Of a stretch of DNA of 47,578 bases, positions 44,872 through 47,578 are shown piece after piece. A program made the position numbers and the translations under genes. The stretch comes from Candidatus Sulfotelmatobacter sp. (GTDB taxonomy: Bacteria; Acidobacteriota; Terriglobia; Terriglobales; Acidobacteriaceae): the NCBI GenBank assembly GCA_030041415.1, contig JASHNX010000017.1:1-47578 (forward strand). Direction: 5' to 3'. Within the stretch, counting starts at the first letter, position 1. The number at the start of each line of letters is the position of its first letter. The notes beneath the pieces are model-generated. The model made no database searches and was not told where the DNA came from. It worked only from the letters and a program-made list of their open reading frames with translations.

Positions 44872-45549
44872 TTAGTGATCCACGCCACCAATAAAATTGC
44901 GAATCGCCTGCTGGCTCGAGGCATTTACTTTGGTGAATTGAATTCCCAGCCGGTTCTTTTGCACCCACACAACCCTGCACTCGGCTTCAATGGCAATCTC
45001 CGACGCTGGCAGGCGAAATGACAATCGCACCTCGGAGCCGGTTTGCAAACCCTCCGCTTCCAGCTGCATTCCGCCTTCGCTCAGGTTCCAGCTCGAAGCG
45101 CGCATCGTCTTCGACCCGACGCCGAGGACAACATCGGCTCGAAGCGGAACGCGAACATATCGCCTCCGGTTATCGAGCATTCCTCCGCGCACAGTGAGAA
45201 ACAAGCGGCTCAGTTTCTGCCGGTCGATCGGTTTTTGCAGGAAAAAAGTTGCCCCAATGGAAAATGCTTGCTGCATCGCCTGTTTGTCATCGAGTCCGGT
45301 CACAATCACGATCGGAGTCGATTTGTTTAGCGCAGAACTGCGAATCAGGCGGGCCAGTTGAAATCCGTCGGGACGCGGCATGCCTAAGTCCAGGAATATC
45401 CCATCGAACCGCTGCCGGTCAATCAGAGCGGCAGCTTTCTCGCTGTCGGCGACTGAAGATACTTCTGCCTTAAGAGAAGAAAATACTTCGCTCATTAGTT
45501 CTAGGCTAGGAACGTCATCCTCAACCACTAATAGCTTTAAGGACGGCAC
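44872..45549 (-). CDS. Response regulator with PilZ c-di-GMP receptor domain (REC-PilZ)
   Basis: 225 residues from GTG 45549, which has GGAGA six bases upstream. The open frame extends to 45642, but that extension has no ribosome site and precedes the natural REC start (LKLLVVEDD). REC: Glu10-Asp12, Asp54 (IFLDLGMP), Thr84, Lys106 (FLQKPID). PilZ covers about 122-225, with the R.xxx.R motif in NRRRYVRVPLR (Arg129/Arg133) and the N-x-S-x-x-G motif in NLSEGGMQLE (155-160), so c-di-GMP binding should be intact. It ends convergently with the hybrid kinase 64 bases away. With the REC-GGDEF and REC-HD-GYP proteins it completes a make/break/sense set for c-di-GMP, each under phosphorylation control. 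Confidence 0.93.
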   Translation of the reverse strand: MPSLKLLVVEDDVPSLELMSEVFSSLKAEVSSVADSEKAAALIDRQRFDGIFLDLGMPRPDGFQLARLIRSSALNKSTPIVIVTGLDDKQAMQQAFSIGATFFLQKPIDRQKLSRLFLTVRGGMLDNRRRYVRVPLRADVVLGVGSKTMRASSWNLSEGGMQLEAEGLQTGSEVRLSFRLPASEIAIEAECRVVWVQKNRLGIQFTKVNASSQQAIRNFIGGVDH

Positions 45550-46021
45550 AGTACTTCTCCGGATGCGGGATTTCCCCTCATCATACGTCGAAATAAATCC
45601 ACCGCAGGCCGGTGATAGATTGCGAACCAAAGCCATTAACAATGTTCCGCAGTAAACAGTTAGTAGCTTGTCTTGGCTTTTGAGTAGTAATTAAGAATCG
45701 CGATGGCCTTGCCTCTCGAGCAAAACTCGGCCCGTAAGAAGTTCAATAGGCGGCTGAAGGAGTCGTCAGAACAATGAGTCGCCCGTTGCTTTCACAAAAG
45801 ACGGAATGTTGCTGCCGGCGTACGATCTGACGGGCCAGGAAGGGATTCTCACTCTTATTGACTTAGCCAGCAGCCGTCAGAGCGCCTGGGGCAAAACGCA
45901 AGCCAGAGCGCTGGCAATTTCTGGCGTTTTCTCCTATCTTGCTTCGATCTCGACTTGCCAAAATGGAATCGTCAGGGCCGGCAGCGCGTGACTGACGGCT
46001 GACCCTTGACAAAGTGTCAGA
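45550..46021. other. Intergenic region with no supported gene
   Basis: About 470 bases between the REC-PilZ gene and the Fur-box region. A 61-codon frame at 45806-45991 (plus) and a 24-codon frame near 45700 exist, but neither shows a good ribosome site or a recognisable protein. TTGACA at 46006-46011 belongs to the next gene's promoter. Confidence 0.55.
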
Positions 46022-46036
46022 TTAGATATTATCTAA
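46006..46036 (+). promoter_or_regulatory. Promoter with Fur/PerR-type 7-1-7 box
   Basis: A consensus -35 (TTGACA, 46006-46011) is followed by the perfect palindrome TTAGATA-T-TATCTAA (46022-46036), which covers the -10 region (best match TATTAT). The 7-1-7 layout and A/T-rich arms are those of Fur/PerR boxes, and the site ends six bases before the start codon. A dimer bound here would block RNA polymerase, so the regulator probably represses itself. Confidence 0.75.
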
Positions 46037-46042
46037 ATAAGG

Positions 46043-46468
46043 ATGGGCGTTGATACAGTCAGGCGTTCCCTGGAGAGCAGCGGGCTGCGCTGCACTCCGC
46101 AGCGTTATGCCGTGATGGCGTTCTTGATGGAGCAGACCGGGCATCCCACGGCCGCCGAAATCTTCGAGGCCGTGAATCGCGCCGATCCGCGCTCTTCAAG
46201 GGCCACAACGTATAACAATCTCCGGGATCTCGTGAAGGCTGGCTTGGTGCGCGAAGTTGCCGTCGAGGGCCGCGCCGGGCGATTCGATGTGACGGGCATG
46301 AAGCATCATCACTTCATCTGCGACCGCTGCGGTAAGGTCGAAGACATGGAATGGTACGACGTGCCCCGGCCCGCTGCACGCACTCTCGGCAAACGAATTT
46401 TTCGCGAATGTGAACTCATTTTCCGCGGGCTCTGCACCAAATGTACCCGCGGACATGTTTCCCACTAA
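46043..46468 (+). CDS. perR: Fur-family regulator, PerR-like peroxide sensor
   Basis: 141 residues. The winged helix (about 5-85) has LRCTPQRYAVMAFL, HPTAAEIFEAV and RATTYNNLRDLVKAGLV. The C-terminal half has the metal-binding string GMKHHHFICDRCGKVEDMEW (His88-90, Cys93, Cys96) and the second zinc pair CTKC (131-134), the structural four-cysteine zinc site of PerR/Fur. PerR senses peroxide by metal-catalysed oxidation of its His ligands and then releases its targets. The subtype is inferred from sequence style and from katG starting 130 bases downstream. A perfect 7-1-7 box overlaps the promoter. The ribosome site is weak (AAGG touching the ATG). Confidence 0.88.
   Translation: MGVDTVRRSLESSGLRCTPQRYAVMAFLMEQTGHPTAAEIFEAVNRADPRSSRATTYNNLRDLVKAGLVREVAVEGRAGRFDVTGMKHHHFICDRCGKVEDMEWYDVPRPAARTLGKRIFRECELIFRGLCTKCTRGHVSH

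Positions 46469-47578
<1,110 letters not shown>

Noticed and set aside
45806-45991. 61-codon plus-strand ORF upstream of the perR promoter
   Set aside because: Weak ribosome site, no recognisable sequence and no neighbour context; chance length for this base composition.

Overview
The window reads as a chromosomal segment of an Acidobacteriota bacterium (Terriglobia-like). This is inferred from gene content, because there is no rRNA. The signs are a kinase fused to a TolB/PD40-type propeller, an Oar-like TonB receptor with an N-terminal carboxypeptidase-regulatory domain, a huge SBBP/choice-of-anchor-D secreted protein, a BIG2-repeat lipoprotein, Tat-exported glycosidases and many response regulators. 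I see no tRNA, rRNA, CRISPR array, insertion sequence or prophage.

Layout. 1-2.1 kb: the 3' part of a SUMF1/FGE-like gene and a LacI-family regulator. 2.4-5.1 kb: a membrane Ser/Thr kinase, probably from a leaderless transcript. 5.3-8.6 kb (minus): a small outer-membrane beta-barrel protein and a repeat-rich lipoprotein. 9.3-12.4 kb: a two-gene unit of a response-regulator/thioredoxin-reductase fusion and a CRP-like sensor kinase. 12.4-18.3 kb (minus): a five-gene run encoding TolC, HlyD and a DHA2 transporter (tripartite efflux), a universal stress protein and a cytidylate-kinase-like protein. 18.5-25.0 kb (minus): a uronate-related group (DmpA-type P1 peptidase, uronate isomerase, GH79-like hydrolase, second Tat-exported hydrolase-like protein), with a strongly translated-looking 42-residue proline-rich ORF and the relic of an AhpD-like gene between. 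25.3-29.3 kb: an Oar-like TonB receptor.

29.3-36.2 kb (minus) is a signalling block: a single REC protein that seems to start at CTG, then a tightly overlapping operon REC -> REC-GGDEF -> MASE1 hybrid histidine kinase with HPt, and upstream an NtrC-type sigma-54 activator. Sigma-54-like -24/-12 elements lie before the REC-led operon and before the SBBP protein gene on the other side of the activator, so the activator may control both. 36.7-40.7 kb: the SBBP protein. 40.8-45.6 kb: REC-HD-GYP, a Cache-PAS hybrid kinase and (minus) REC-PilZ. The block thus holds a c-di-GMP synthase, a hydrolase and a receptor, all fused to REC. The whole window carries eleven REC domains.

46.0-47.6 kb: a PerR/Fur-type regulator with a perfect 7-1-7 palindrome overlapping its promoter, and the first 327 codons of katG, cut by the window end. 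Together with the redox-fusion kinase pair and the stress-protein efflux operon this suggests strong investment in redox and toxin stress responses. No single locus is clearly a new defence or mobile system. The best candidates for undescribed biology are the REC-glutaredoxin-like-TrxR/CNB-kinase pair, the sigma-54-linked c-di-GMP phosphorelay and the small proline-rich protein.
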